Below, piece by piece: positions 1 to 10,945 of a stretch of 64,000 bases of DNA. This stretch comes from Paraconiothyrium sp. Pb-2020 (lineage: Eukaryota; Ascomycota; Dothideomycetes; Pleosporales; Didymosphaeriaceae). The position numbers and the translations under genes were made by a program. Positions within the stretch are counted from its first letter, which is position 1. Each line of letters opens with the position of its first letter. The notes beneath the pieces were generated by a model that did not search any database, was not told the DNA's origin, and saw nothing but the letters and a program-made list of their open reading frames with translations. Location: assembly GCA_022419385.1 (NCBI GenBank), contig JAJUBI010000001.1:2542001-2606000 (forward strand), read 5' to 3'.

Positions 1-1663
1 ACCTTCCGAGCTGCTCGAACAGATTTTGTTGGGTCTCCCTCAGGCGGCATATTGCTCCCTTTCCCAGGTCTCAAAGTCACTATACGCCTTCATCACACCT
101 CATCTATACCGCGACATCAGTCTTCTGATTCGATCCAGTGATTCCATACCCCGAGCAGACACGCTCTTCTTCAACTTTCTGAATGAGCCGAGATTAGGAA
201 AACACGTGCGAAGCCTCCGATTAGGGGTGAAATCTCAAGTGCCGTCGCGCGACGTTCGAAGATGCATGCCTATCGAAGACAAATCTCAGCATCGATTGTC
301 TGTTAAAAATGCGATGAAGTTTGTTCAAACTTGGCGACCTATGGTTCATGTAGATGACTTCCGCGAGGGACTGGAAACCAATGACTATGGAGTATACGCT
401 GCGTTGCTTTTCCTGCTAGTCCTGCCTACACTTCGACACATCAGCATCGCCGACAACGGCGACGAGACCCTCCGCCCTCTCAAGTACGTTCTGGACAATA
501 TCAGGGCCGAAGAAGCATCGGAAGATGGCCCGCTTCTAAGACATCTTGAGTCAATCAAGGCGGTGACATACAACTTCGACGATGACACGGCTACGCTTGA
601 CCCTCGCACTCGCATGAATGAGATGCGTCAATCTTTAATTCTACCAGATATTGAATCACTGGAATTGTCAACAGTTACGCATTCACAAGCACGTGCGCGT
701 CCCACTTTGAATCGTTTCCGGTCTTTCAAACCTTCCTCCACTCTAGCATTCCTAAGTTCACTTGTCATACGATCTACCATGAATATTGCCGAGACTTTAC
801 ATGGCATTCTTGCAGAAACCCCACAGCTCCGCTCGCTCACTTGCGAGGCGTTCTGCGACACCAGCAAGACTTCGTTAGAAACAGTTGGGCCCCCGATGCC
901 ATGGATATCTCTCGAACAGTGGAATGCAGAACTCAGTGCTGTTAGATATACTTTGGAGACACTGGTGATCAGCGTGGAGCTGAGCAATGGGGATAGCACC
1001 TTTTTCGATCAGCCAGACCTCAAGCCGCATGTCTCTGGTCGCCTCGACTTGGGACGGTTTGATCAATTGCATACGGTTGAGATCCCCGCACCCTTCTTGA
1101 CTGACAACGCATTCCTTTGGATCGGGTCAGATACGAACTATCTACCGTTTGCTCCTCCGAATCTTCGTCATCTGACGCTTCGAACAGACATGACTGACGC
1201 GCAACGCGTGTACCCTTGGGATACGTCCATCAGAGATAAAGGGCCAACCTTTCAGGAGTCAAAAGAGGAAGCTCGGTTTAGAGATCAAGCCCGCATGGAC
1301 TTGACATGCATTTTTCAGATAGCTCTTGCCATGATCGACCAACTGCCCTATCTTCAATCTTTCGCCGTCTGGCAGCCCCCGGACCCTTCGCTTGATATGT
1401 TTGACAACCAGCTAGAGGATCTGCGCACATCATGCAAAAACAAGTCGATCACTGCGAAAATCATCTATCCCATGTTGCTTCGATGGAAGAATCCCATCCA
1501 TTGGAACTTGGCCCGGGAGTGCACCCTCTTTGATGCTCGATTTCCCGATAGCGGATTGTTAGTCCGGATGTTTCGAGGGGAGCGACAAGGAATACCGCTT
1601 GGCCTGGCTTCGCAGTATCACTTGGGTGAATTCAAGAAGCATCATGTCCGCAAACACAGGTAG
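1..1663 (+). CDS. F-box/LRR-like protein, 5' end outside window
   Basis: The frame is open from position 2, so the gene starts left of the window. A TTG near position 26 is internal. The first visible residues read PSELLEQILLGLPQAAYCSLSQ, the usual start of a fungal F-box (helix plus LSQVSK and a later LYRDI motif). About 550 residues follow with leucine-rich stretches but no crisp repeat. F-box proteins recruit substrates to SCF ubiquitin ligases; the target here is unknown. No intron is visible. It resembles the next gene in layout (F-box, LYRDI, long divergent tail), which suggests old paralogues. Stop at 1661-1663. Confidence 0.7.
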   Translation, partial: PSELLEQILLGLPQAAYCSLSQVSKSLYAFITPHLYRDISLLIRSSDSIPRADTLFFNFLNEPRLGKHVRSLRLGVKSQVPSRDVRRCMPIEDKSQHRLSVKNAMKFVQTWRPMVHVDDFREGLETNDYGVYAALLFLLVLPTLRHISIADNGDETLRPLKYVLDNIRAEEASEDGPLLRHLESIKAVTYNFDDDTATLDPRTRMNEMRQSLILPDIESLELSTVTHSQARARPTLNRFRSFKPSSTLAFLSSLVIRSTMNIAETLHGILAETPQLRSLTCEAFCDTSKTSLETVGPPMPWISLEQWNAELSAVRYTLETLVISVELSNGDSTFFDQPDLKPHVSGRLDLGRFDQLHTVEIPAPFLTDNAFLWIGSDTNYLPFAPPNLRHLTLRTDMTDAQRVYPWDTSIRDKGPTFQESKEEARFRDQARMDLTCIFQIALAMIDQLPYLQSFAVWQPPDPSLDMFDNQLEDLRTSCKNKSITAKIIYPMLLRWKNPIHWNLARECTLFDARFPDSGLLVRMFRGERQGIPLGLASQYHLGEFKKHHVRKHR

Positions 1664-2648
1664 CCGCCGGTAGCACACAAGCACGGGCAACTACCTTGCT
1701 TGCATGCGTTCTAACATTACAGGATGGGTGGATTTACGCCAGGATACGATAGATGTCATTTCTAGCCATTCGTGGCTGCTTGTATAGCAAGAGCACCGTA
1801 ACCACCGGCTTCTACATCCTTGACAGCTCCGACATCAGGACCTTCCGCCGAGGCACATGCATTTCAACTTCATGGTTTTTGGCCTCGGTTTGTTGAATGC
1901 CCCTATCTTGCCAGTTCATATGCAGCTTACGGCCGCTGGACGCGCAATACGTACAGATGAATTTTCATCTATTCACCCAACGGGTTGTCGTTTTCGATCC
2001 AGGCATCCAGCGCACCGCGACGGGAAAAGCAACTCGAATGCTTCCTATACACTACGCAATGTACTCCTGCGTCACTCTGCGCTAGAGTACGGGTCCGCCC
2101 GCCTTAACGTACCTGCATCGTCTACTGGCGCCGAAATTGTACACATGGCAGCCACATCCGTTTGCGGTCAGCCCCAATTCGCGGGGTCAGTTGCCTAGTC
2201 TGGCACTCGTCGTGGCGCACACTCAAGGAGGTCCGCCTGCAATGTCATTGCCAGTGGCGTGGAAACACAGGAACTATCATCACATCCCATTGGTCGCAAT
2301 AATGCGAAGTCATCAAATGCCCGAGGCTGCTCGCTCTGACCGAGGACCGCTTGGCTGGTTTTCGGAGTTCAGTCAATATCGGGTTAATCTCAGAGCGGTC
2401 AAGCGCTATGGAAACCCTGCTTAAGCTTCCGATCAAGGCACAGCGTGGCGGCTAAACCATGTGATGAACTTACTTGCCTGATATTTCACCTTCCTATCTC
2501 CACCTTCCTACCCCCAACTTCAATACTGCTTCCTGGTCGGCAATCGCGACATACTCGATTGCCTTTGCGAACAAAGAACAGGTACATAATGTCTTAAAAA
2601 CCTAATTGCTTCCTGAAGAGCGGCGACCAGTTCCCTGGCCTTACCACC
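1664..2648. other. intergenic, no gene seen
   Basis: Only short overlapping ORFs without recognisable domains or splice-supported extensions. It presumably holds the 3' end of the left gene and the promoter of the F-box gene at 2649. Confidence 0.6.
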
Positions 2649-4199
2649 ATGGCAAAACTCTCCGAACTACCTGCTGGTGTCCTGTCGATCATTCTGGAGT
2701 ACCTGAGCAGGCACGACTATTACGATGTTTTAAGAGTATCCAGACTGCTCTATAGAGAGACATTGCCATTCCTTTACCGCGACATCAAGTTTGAGGCGAC
2801 GAAATCCCGCAGTTGCGCCCGGAAACTTGCGCTCCTTCTCCGAACTCTCCTTGAGCAGCCGCATTTCTCATCGTGTGTCAGAATTTTCAAGCTTCGCGGA
2901 CCTCTCCCCTTCTGGACGAAATACAATCCGTGGCCGGAGGATGCAAAGGCCGGCCCTGCATCGGTCAACCTGTGGGGGTTGAAAGGATGTACAACCCTGT
3001 CAAAGTCACAGAAGATCTTCGCCTCGAACGAGATCTACTCGTTCGTGGACGAGAGCATGCACAAAGAGCAGGACCAATTCAAAAACCGTAGCAAAGATGC
3101 GTTGGCTACGCTACTAATGACTCGCTTTACTGAATTGAAGACGTTGGATCTTGGAGATGGATTTCTGATGCATTCTCTTTTCCTCCCGCAGGTCCTCAAA
3201 CGCGCTCCCCGCTTGTTTCCCCAGCTCGAGCACGTAGTATTGGGCGATAAGAGATTTGATCCAGAGAACTCGGTGTCATATATGGATCTGGACCTCATCC
3301 GGCCAATTTTCTACTCCGACACCGTCTGTACATTCGAATACCTAATGACGCAGCCGTGGCAGCTGAACTGGAATCGTCCCGTAGCTCCACGCAACGAGAC
3401 CCTGACTATGCTCCGCCTATTCAGGACAAACATCACCAGAGGCACTCTCGACCAACTTCTCCACGCCACCCCGCACCTAAAGCGCTTCCACTACGAGCAA
3501 GAACTCCTCTACAACGCCCACACGCCCGCCGCCCCACCTCTATCCCCCTATCTCAATCTAGACGGCCTCAACATCGCCCTCGCAAACCTAAAAAACACCC
3601 TCCAAGAATGCAAACTCACCGTCACGCTCGCGCCGGGCTCTCTCTCCCCGGCCGAAATCAAACTCCAAGGCTTCCAGTTCCCACCCATGCAAGGTACCCT
3701 CGCGGTACTCAAGGACATGCGAAACCTGGTCAACGTCGAAGTCCCAATGGTCATGTTCCTCGGCTGGGCACCCGAGTTTGCGGCGTCGCTCGAGGAAGTG
3801 CTGCCCTGGGGAATCCGGCGGCTCACGCTCCGCGACGACTTCTTGCTGCACTGTCCGTGGGCAACGGGGCATGCTATGAGTAAGAAGATTGGGAGGATCG
3901 CCGACTATCTCGAGAAGAGGGGTGTTCATGCACCGCAGCTGGAGCACTTCGCGGTTCGCATCAAGCCGAATGCGAAGGATGGGACGTGGTTGGAGGATGG
4001 GATTAGGGAGGTGAACATGCCTGAGGCGGGGAGTAATGTGATGTGTGGGGTTGAGAAGGAGAAGAGGGCGGAGTTGTGGACGTGGAGGTTTGGGGAGGGG
4101 ATTGGGAGGGGAAAGGTGAAGGAGGAGAGGGTAGACAGTGCGATGGTGGTGGGGAGGGAGAGCATGTTTTTGCCGTTGGAGGGGATTTGGTTGGCGTGA
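2649..4199 (+). CDS. F-box domain protein
   Basis: Single-exon gene of 516 residues. The ATG sits in a strong fungal context (CACCATGGC). The N-terminus (residues about 3-45) is F-box-like: LSELPAGVLSIILEYLSRHD, a following VSRLLY, and LYRDIKFE. The rest is leucine-rich without clear repeats and probably forms a substrate-binding surface. Expected role: substrate adaptor of an SCF ubiquitin ligase. The target cannot be inferred. Composition shifts to G-rich codons over the last 250 bp. Same orientation and similar design as the partial F-box gene to the left. Confidence 0.75.
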   Translation: MAKLSELPAGVLSIILEYLSRHDYYDVLRVSRLLYRETLPFLYRDIKFEATKSRSCARKLALLLRTLLEQPHFSSCVRIFKLRGPLPFWTKYNPWPEDAKAGPASVNLWGLKGCTTLSKSQKIFASNEIYSFVDESMHKEQDQFKNRSKDALATLLMTRFTELKTLDLGDGFLMHSLFLPQVLKRAPRLFPQLEHVVLGDKRFDPENSVSYMDLDLIRPIFYSDTVCTFEYLMTQPWQLNWNRPVAPRNETLTMLRLFRTNITRGTLDQLLHATPHLKRFHYEQELLYNAHTPAAPPLSPYLNLDGLNIALANLKNTLQECKLTVTLAPGSLSPAEIKLQGFQFPPMQGTLAVLKDMRNLVNVEVPMVMFLGWAPEFAASLEEVLPWGIRRLTLRDDFLLHCPWATGHAMSKKIGRIADYLEKRGVHAPQLEHFAVRIKPNAKDGTWLEDGIREVNMPEAGSNVMCGVEKEKRAELWTWRFGEGIGRGKVKEERVDSAMVVGRESMFLPLEGIWLA

Positions 4200-4928
4200 G
4201 GACCTGTCAATGGTGTAGTGCGCTGTTACCCCGGGCTGGGCAATGCAGTAGTCAGATATTGGACGTAGAGGTAGTACTGCCTAATGATTAATGACTTGAA
4301 ACTTGAGCTTGACCGACAACATGAGCATATGTATCTTTACAAATTATGGTAAAGCTATATCTCTACAGTATACGTGCTGCGTGCGCTCTTCGCCATTCTC
4401 ACTCGCCATGACCCTCGGGCTATCACGCTGCAAAATCAAGCATGAAAGCTCTGATATGCGACGTCCCGTGCATCTCTCGTGAAGTTGTGTCTTTCCTATC
4501 TATGAACGATATGTTGAGATGGTTCGTCTATTGGGCAATTCTCTCCAACCTGAAGGGCGTCTGTAAAAAAAATGACCTGTAGACTTGGGTGTATTTAGCT
4601 CAATTCGCTATGTAAGAGGACAAGGTTCGCACGCTAGTCTCGAGACACGAAGATGGCAACAGCGATTGGACGCTTCAAAAGCAACATTGAGTCTGGAAAA
4701 ATGTTTTGATCGCTTCCGTAGAACACATCATAGCGTGTACTACACTATACTATACACAAAAGGTATCTGAACTACAATTGCGAAGACCAAAAAGGTATTA
4801 AAAATGAAGAAGGAATTGAAGGAAAGAAAAAAAAGCAAGATTGAAACCAACGCCTTGTCATTGTTTTTCGCCATAACGTGCAAATTGGAGCCAAATGGAA
4901 GCGTAAATTTCATGCTGAGGATGGACAC
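4200..4928. other. intergenic between convergent genes
   Basis: Holds the 3' ends of the F-box gene (plus) and the BTB gene (minus). The AT-rich stretch around 4690-4870 has A-runs. No gene seen. Confidence 0.6.
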
Positions 4929-5913
4929 TTAATGCTGGAGCGTGCCGTAGTCGCCGTTGGTCAGGCCGTTGGGCACAACCTTCAAGCTCATCTCCTTGAA
5001 GTTTTTGCTCAGATCCTTGCTCAGGTCCTTGCCTTTGTCGCTGCCCGTCTTGATGTTCTTGCCGACGGGGTGCTGCGCTTGCACCGGGCTGTCGACGACC
5101 GTGTCATCGGTCGAGTCTTCCTCCTCGACCTCGTCTTCCTGCTGTTGCTGCTGCTCCTCCTGTTCGCCTTCGCCCTCGGCATCGGCAAGCTCGCCCTCGA
5201 CGTCGATGAGCTGTTCCGCGTCGGCAGGGTCATCGCGGGAGTCGGGGATGATTTGCTCGTCCAGTCGCCAGTCTTGAATGGCTTTGAGGATGTCGACGGC
5301 GAGTTGTCCGTTCTTCTTGAGTGCCTTGTCCCAGTGCGTGGGGATACCCTGCTCAAGGACAACCATACGTGCGACAGAGTGCACGAGCATGTGGCGCATT
5401 GGGCTGCCATCCTCGGTGTTCGCATACACATACTGCACCCTCCTGAGTCCCGGGTAGGTATCCGAGAACTTGTACCACTCCCGCACCACCTGCAGGACGT
5501 CGGCGATCAGCGCTGGGATCTGGAATTTCTCCGCCATGAGGTACAGGTCGAAAAGCATTGTGAGATCGCTTTCTTCCCGGGGGACGGGGAGCGAAGAGGA
5601 GTACAGCCAGCCGACGAAGGTTTTGAAGGGGGCATCTTCTTCGTCGGGGAGGCCGTAGGTCTTGTTGGTGCTGCCTTTTGCGTAGAAGATTGAGCGGAAG
5701 AAGGGCGAGTGGTAGCACAGGAGCTTCTCGTGGAGGATCCAGTGCGTGTTCTCGGGGCCGACATAGATGTCGACCATGGAGCGGGAGAGGAGCCTGGAGT
5801 TCCATGTCAGTGGACAATTCATTGATGGGTATGGGAAATAGGGGACGAAAGAGAAACGTGAGGCTGGGAATGGCAACGTACTCATTGAGCGGCTTGTCCT
5901 GCGGGGCCGTCAT
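4929..5913 (-). CDS. BTB/POZ domain protein
   Basis: Two exons: 5913-5882 and 5793-4929, with an 88-nt intron (GTACGT donor, CCAG acceptor), giving 298 residues. The longer single-exon reading frame that runs into the intron loses the natural start (MTAPQDKPLNE). The BTB fold spans about residues 15-118: VDIYVGPE, the LHEKLLCYHSPFF motif, FKTFVGWLYS, and a helix LYLMAEKFQIPAL. Residues about 205-245 form a highly acidic tract with a run of five Gln, followed by a Lys-rich tail. Fungal BTB proteins of this size are often possible Cul3 adaptors or of unknown role. No Kelch or MATH domain is present. Confidence 0.85.
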
Positions 5914-6462
5914 GTTGTCTGATCGTCTCTTGCGTTACTTCCTACAATGGAAATGGGTATACGAATGAAGTATCAAATAAAAACGCACTGCGCAATAGAA
6001 AAGCGAGAGGCGAATATCAAAAGAAGGACCAAGAGGTGTGGCCGTGCCGACCTAAAAAGCAGGTCAGGGAGGCTGGGAATGGTATGGGAACGGGTATGAC
6101 GTCGATGACGATGTTGCGGCACGCCTACTGCAGGACGCAACCCTGCTTGCTACCACATCCCCGCCTAGTACGACGCGCCATCCAGGATCGCGGCGATCGG
6201 GAAGCCAATGTCATGCAATTGTGAATATGGACGTCGTATTTGGCGCAATTCTAGACGCGAAGAAGAGCGCGTGGCTGTTTTGGTGGACATGATGCTCGAA
6301 TGGATCTAGCGTACCGTACAGCCTAGACATGTTGGACGGGGCTGGAGCATATGAAAGTGCAGCACGACGCGACACATGGAGACGGATTGCAAACATTAGG
6401 CTATTTGATGAACGCGTGGTTGCATGGTGGGTATCGTAGTGTATCGAATGGTGAGCATGTGC
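5914..6462. other. intergenic, no gene seen
   Basis: Lies between the 3' end of rrp36 and the start of the BTB gene, both on minus. It should contain the BTB promoter. No additional coding signal. Confidence 0.6.
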
Positions 6463-7595
6463 TCAGACTCCACGCCTTTCTGCGGGCATATTCTTCCGCT
6501 CCTTCGCCGTCGCCTTCTTGCGGCGGCGCTCGATCGCCCGGTCGCGGTCCTTGGACTTCATGTTCTGGAAGCGCTCGACCAAGGCCATCTTCTTTTGTTC
6601 GGCTGGAGAGCAGTCAGTATCCATAGTTCCATAGTCTGCAAGAACTTACACTTCTTCAAGAAGAACGGCGTCTTTCCCTGCTTGACCAGCTCTCGCTCCT
6701 TCTTCTTGTGCTCCCGCAGTACGTCCTGCTGCTGGTCCTTGTTGCGCTGGGCTTTCAGCTGCGACTCCATCGACGTGAATTTCTTCTTTAGCTTCTCCTT
6801 ATCTGCTTCATTCTTCGTCTTTTTGATAGCATCCCGCAACTCGTTCATTTCAAACTCTTTGTAGTCGTTCAGGAAGGCATACCGCTTGTGGAGGGTGTTG
6901 TCATCTGGCTGCGGGCCCGTGTCGAAACGAGGGTCGCGAAACTTGGGCTTCTTCGCATCGACGACCTGGCGCTTCCTTGAGACTGCCTTTTTGCTCGACT
7001 GCACAGCTGGGGCGTGTTTGCTGGATCGCGCGCGGGGTGCTGCATCGGAATCGGAGCCACTGTCGTCACTGTCATCTTCCTCGCCATTGTCGTCCCTGGT
7101 CTGCTGTGTCTGCTGTGTCTTTCGGGCTTTCGATTTTGGCTGAGCAGTGCCACCTTGCGCCAGCTTTGCCGCCTTGATCTCCGCCAATCGCTCCCTCAAA
7201 GCTTGGAGCTTGTCGTCTTGCGATTTCGAGGTTTCTTCTCCGCGCTTGCGCTTCCGATCCACGGACTGTTGCTTAATGATGGCGTCTTGGGCTTTTGCTA
7301 ATGCGCCGAATGAGACCTTGCTCATCTGTGCCTTCGCGACTTCTTCTGCGTTGTCTGACTTTGATACATTAGTACGGAGGAGTTGGCATGTTTCGAAACT
7401 TCATACCATTTCCTCGTCTTCAATGTCATCTTCGTCGCCCTCATCTTCTTCCTCCGAGTCTAGCAGTTCCCCGCCCTCACCTGTCTCAATGATAGACGGC
7501 GATGACGACCGGTCGGTGACCTCGTAGTATTCTTCATCATCGGTGCTTTCTTCTGCAGCCCGCAGCTTGCGGTCGAGTTTTGAGGAGAGCGGCAT
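6463..7595 (-). CDS. rrp36: rRNA-processing protein Rrp36
   Basis: Three exons: 7595-7407, 7358-6650 and 6602-6463, with 48-nt and 47-nt introns (GTATGA and GTAAGT donors), giving 345 residues. The N-terminus MPLSSKLDRKLRAAEES is followed by an acidic tract. VSFGALAKAQ is typical of the family. The conserved C-terminal half holds KPKFRDPRFD, the YAFLNDY segment, a long Lys-rich coiled coil, GKTPFFLKKSE, ERFQNMKSKDRDRAIERRRKK and a basic end. Rrp36 is a nucleolar factor of the 90S pre-ribosome needed for early 18S rRNA cleavages. Length fits the fungal family. Its start is 274 bp from the divergent FCP1-like gene. Confidence 0.93.
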
Positions 7596-7869
7596 GCCGT
7601 GTGTGTTGAGCAGGAATATGTGAGCTGTACGATGGCTTTTCCCATTACTTTTTCTTGGAAGTTCCCCACGCCGATTCGCCGACCCACATGCACCGACGAT
7701 TCCCCGCGACCGAGGGTCCAGAATTCTAGGTAGACGCGCCATTGCATTCACCTTCACCTTCACAATCAGTATTATATGCGCCTTCCTAAAGTCGCGTACC
7801 GTCGAGCAATCTCTCGTTTTCCCCTAGGCAACAAACGGAGCAACAAAAAGCTTGGCAAAGAAGCCCCTC
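7596..7869. promoter_or_regulatory. divergent intergenic region, rrp36 / FCP1-like gene
   Basis: These 274 bp separate the start codons of rrp36 (minus) and the FCP1-like gene (plus), so they should hold both promoters. No TATA box is evident. Shared control is inferred from the arrangement only. Confidence 0.4.
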
Positions 7870-9471
7870 ATGGCGTCGTCGCTGTCGCCTCTACGGTACA
7901 ATCACCACCTACAAGAGCTGCAATCCGCAAATGCTAATGTCACCAAGTCAAAGCTGGCAACTGCGACTGAGGTCGCGACTGACAAGATGAATAACACCGC
8001 CTACAACCAGCCTCCTATGCAGCGACAGCCTAACAATGGCAACAACCGTACGAATTTCCCTCAGCCGGTGCATGCTCTACCTCCGCGTCCTTCGCTACCA
8101 CCAAGTGTGGAGAACGAGGCCATCAATACTACCGACAACGGTCTCACTGAAGAATACCGAAGAGTGGAAGCATATCGTCAAGACCAGCCGCAGCACCATC
8201 AGTGGCGTCCTGCACCCGGACAACTGCCAAACCAGTCGGGATTCTTCACCGGAAATCTTCCGCTGTCGAGTGCCCACGGTGTCCCTCCGTTTGCAGGATC
8301 GTTTGGATTTGCACAGCCAGGTATTCTGAACGCGAACCATTCGCTGTCGCACTATTTTACGGGACAAGGTCCATTCAACAGTGCCCCGCCTCCTCCACCG
8401 CTGCCTCCAGGTGGCTTACCACCTTTTTTCACGGCCGGCTTTCCCCCTCCAGCTCCTCCACCTCCTATGACGGGAAGTACCGAAGACACAATAGCACAGT
8501 ATGAAAGCAAACAGCCTCCGTGGAGACAATCTACTGACAACCATCTCAGACCTTTCGGACAGGGTCTATCCAACCTCGCGCACCCGACCTCTAACATGTC
8601 GAAGTCACAGATGACTAACCCAAAGCTTTTTGAGTATGGCAGCCTTCATTTAGCCCGGTCAAGCAAGATTGTTCAGAGAAGGCGAGCTAACAAACTGCGC
8701 AGTCCTCCGTTACCAAACGGACCGAAGGAGAAGAAGAAAGATCCGAAGATCCATCTTCCTGCACCGATACCCACAATCCAGTACCTGAAGCAAGCCGCGT
8801 TGCAAGCTCACGTCATGGTCCCTCCATCAAGGAAGCTTGTGGTCTTAGATCTGAACGGGACTCTACTTTACAGGCCTAACTCCCGCAACCAGCCAAGAAA
8901 AATGATTGCTCGGCCCTTTCTCATGCAATTCCTAGCCTATCTCTTTGATAATTTCGCAGTCATGGTCTGGTCGTCTGCGAAGCCGGACAACGTCAAAGTG
9001 CTAGTGGAAATTGGCCTTGTGGAGTACCGCCATCGGCTGATCGCTTGCTGGGCGAGGGACACGCTTGGTCTCGAGCCGAAGCATTACAGTCTCAACGTAC
9101 AGTGCTATAAGAACCTTCATACGATATGGGCATCAAATGATATCCAACACCATATGCCCGGCCATGAATCCGGTGCGCGCTTCGACCAGCGCAATACCAT
9201 CCTCATCGATGACTCATCCCTGAAGGCCGCTGCGCAACCGCACAATTTACTAGAGATTCCAGAATTTAAGGGTCAGGTCCCTAACGTACCGGTTCAAGAC
9301 GTCCTATCTGAGGTCGTTGGGTATCTTGAGGTATTGAAGATGCAGGAGGATGTGTCCAAGTTCATCCACAAAGGTCCATTCAGGGCTAATGGAGACTGGA
9401 GGATAGATTGGAATGATCTGGCTCTTGATGCACTTCAAAATCGCTTCTCGACTTCCTTTCCGGCAAGGTGA
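7870..9471 (+). CDS. FCP1-homology (NLI-interacting factor-like) HAD protein with altered catalytic motif
   Basis: 533 residues, no intron. I place the start at the ATG at 7870 (MASSLSPLR); the frame is open a little further up but has no earlier ATG. Residues 1-310 are low-complexity, rich in Asn, Gln and Pro, with poly-Pro around 170-200. A basic stretch lies near 270-295. The FCP1-type HAD domain spans about 320-500: motif I reads VVLDLNGT (D327, N329), motif II VMVWSSAKPDN, and the acidic motif TILIDDSS (D447, D448). The canonical family motif is DxDx(T/V). Here the second Asp, normally the general acid/base, is Asn. It could be a slow phosphatase, a pseudo-enzyme, or part of a subfamily with this variant. 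Nuclear CTD-phosphatase-like roles are a family inference only. Confidence 0.8.
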   Translation: MASSLSPLRYNHHLQELQSANANVTKSKLATATEVATDKMNNTAYNQPPMQRQPNNGNNRTNFPQPVHALPPRPSLPPSVENEAINTTDNGLTEEYRRVEAYRQDQPQHHQWRPAPGQLPNQSGFFTGNLPLSSAHGVPPFAGSFGFAQPGILNANHSLSHYFTGQGPFNSAPPPPPLPPGGLPPFFTAGFPPPAPPPPMTGSTEDTIAQYESKQPPWRQSTDNHLRPFGQGLSNLAHPTSNMSKSQMTNPKLFEYGSLHLARSSKIVQRRRANKLRSPPLPNGPKEKKKDPKIHLPAPIPTIQYLKQAALQAHVMVPPSRKLVVLDLNGTLLYRPNSRNQPRKMIARPFLMQFLAYLFDNFAVMVWSSAKPDNVKVLVEIGLVEYRHRLIACWARDTLGLEPKHYSLNVQCYKNLHTIWASNDIQHHMPGHESGARFDQRNTILIDDSSLKAAAQPHNLLEIPEFKGQVPNVPVQDVLSEVVGYLEVLKMQEDVSKFIHKGPFRANGDWRIDWNDLALDALQNRFSTSFPAR

Positions 9472-9925
9472 GACGGATGGAATGACTGGCAAGGCTACCG
9501 CACCGCATGTTGCGCCGAAAAGCGTGTGCAACGAAGAGCGTTCGATATCGATTGGGGTCTGCTTCTGATATCACAGTTATGTTCGGCAAATGGCGTTGGG
9601 TTGGGGAAGCGGGGTAGCACTCCACCAGACTTACGTCAATAGATCGACCGCGGTACTGTGCATCCTTGGGGATGATAGATCGCGATGAGTCGTCTGACCC
9701 GACGTGGGGCAATTGTTGCTCTTCTCTTATATGTATATACTTTTCGCGGAAGCTTCTTACGATAGCTATCTGTGTATGACGTGGAAAGAGATCATAGTTC
9801 GATGCTAACACTGTTCATTACCCGATATCTCCAGTGCTTGGTGAAGAGCTTGGATTACATTACTCATTAGGCATCTTATGGTTAACATTTTTGACGACGC
9901 ATTGTGTTCGCGTACATATTCTCTG
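9472..9925. other. intergenic, no gene seen
   Basis: Between the FCP1-like gene and the dioxygenase gene. Short minus-strand ORFs here show no domain. Confidence 0.5.
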
Positions 9926-10945
9926 ATGTCGTCTCTAAAGGACCTCCCTCCCTTCCCTTCCGATGTCCCCACAGCACCCATCGCCCGCATCTCTCTCAGC
10001 GACCTCCTCGCCTCAGAACCATCAGCCTGCGCATCCGCCCTGGAAGCATGTCGAACCCACGGATTCTTCTATCTCGACCTGACCGCCACGACCATCGGCT
10101 CATCTCTCCTATCCGCCTCAGAACGCCTTCTCCAAATCTCCCATCAGGTCTTCGACCACGACTTAGAATACAAAACCAAACATGACCTAGTCAAAGGCGT
10201 AAGTCTATTCGGCTACAAACGCGCCGGCACAGTCAAATCCACCGACCCCAATCTCCGCCCGGATACAACCGAGTTCTTCAACGTAGCAAAAGACCACGTC
10301 CACGGCGTCGCCCCGTCTCGCTCCTACCCTCCCGAAATCACCGAGAACAAAGAACTCTTCCAGTCTTTCACCAAAGACTCGCACGAAGTGGGAATGCTGA
10401 TCCTCAGCGTGTTAGCAACGCAACTCAACATCTCCCCCCACTCCTTCACATCCAAGAACATCTTCTCCAAACCCAGCGGCGACCACTGCCGCCTCACGCA
10501 CAAGTACGCACACGTCTCGGACAAACACGCCATCGGGCTCCCCTCCCACACCGACTTCGGCAGCATCACCATCCTCTTCAACTGGCTCGGTGGCCTCCAG
10601 ATCCAAAGCCACGACCCTGCGAAGGCGGGGGAGTGGGCGTACGTGCAGCCCGTGGAGAACTGCGCGATCATCAACCTAGGCGACGCGATGGTAACCTTCA
10701 CGAACGGCATGCTGAAGTCCGCGAAGCATCGGGTTGTTCCTGCGCCGGGGGAACAGGGGGAGGTGGATAGATTCAGCGTTGTGTATTTTGTGAGGCCGCA
10801 TAATGAGGCGGTGATGGAGACTTGTGAGGAATTTAGGCATTTGGGGGAGGGGGGAAAGGTTGCGGGGAAGTTTGAGCCTGAGGGGGAGGGGGTGTTGACG
10901 GCGGGGGAGTGGATGAGGCAGAGGGCGGTGCAGTTGGGGAGTTAG
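9926..10945 (+). CDS. 2-oxoglutarate/Fe(II)-dependent dioxygenase, isopenicillin N synthase-like
   Basis: 339 residues from the ATG at 9926 (MSSLKDLPPFPSD). An in-frame ATG 48 nt upstream (9878) would add 16 residues that do not look like the family. N-terminal DIOX_N-type half, then a double-stranded beta-helix with the iron triad H208-x-D210 (SHTDFGS) and H268 (SAKHRV), and the 2OG-binding R282-x-S284 (RFSVVYF). All key residues are present. Such enzymes hydroxylate, desaturate or cyclise small molecules; the substrate is unknown. No biosynthetic cluster surrounds it. No intron. Codon use turns to G-rich third positions at the 3' end. Confidence 0.88.
   Translation: MSSLKDLPPFPSDVPTAPIARISLSDLLASEPSACASALEACRTHGFFYLDLTATTIGSSLLSASERLLQISHQVFDHDLEYKTKHDLVKGVSLFGYKRAGTVKSTDPNLRPDTTEFFNVAKDHVHGVAPSRSYPPEITENKELFQSFTKDSHEVGMLILSVLATQLNISPHSFTSKNIFSKPSGDHCRLTHKYAHVSDKHAIGLPSHTDFGSITILFNWLGGLQIQSHDPAKAGEWAYVQPVENCAIINLGDAMVTFTNGMLKSAKHRVVPAPGEQGEVDRFSVVYFVRPHNEAVMETCEEFRHLGEGGKVAGKFEPEGEGVLTAGEWMRQRAVQLGS

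Noticed and set aside
26..28. TTG at 26 as the start of the first gene
   Set aside because: The frame is open to the window edge and the residues before it belong to the F-box motif, so the true start is outside.
7852..7869. TTG at 7852 as start of the FCP1-like gene
   Set aside because: Nuclear fungal genes rarely use TTG; an ATG lies six codons further.
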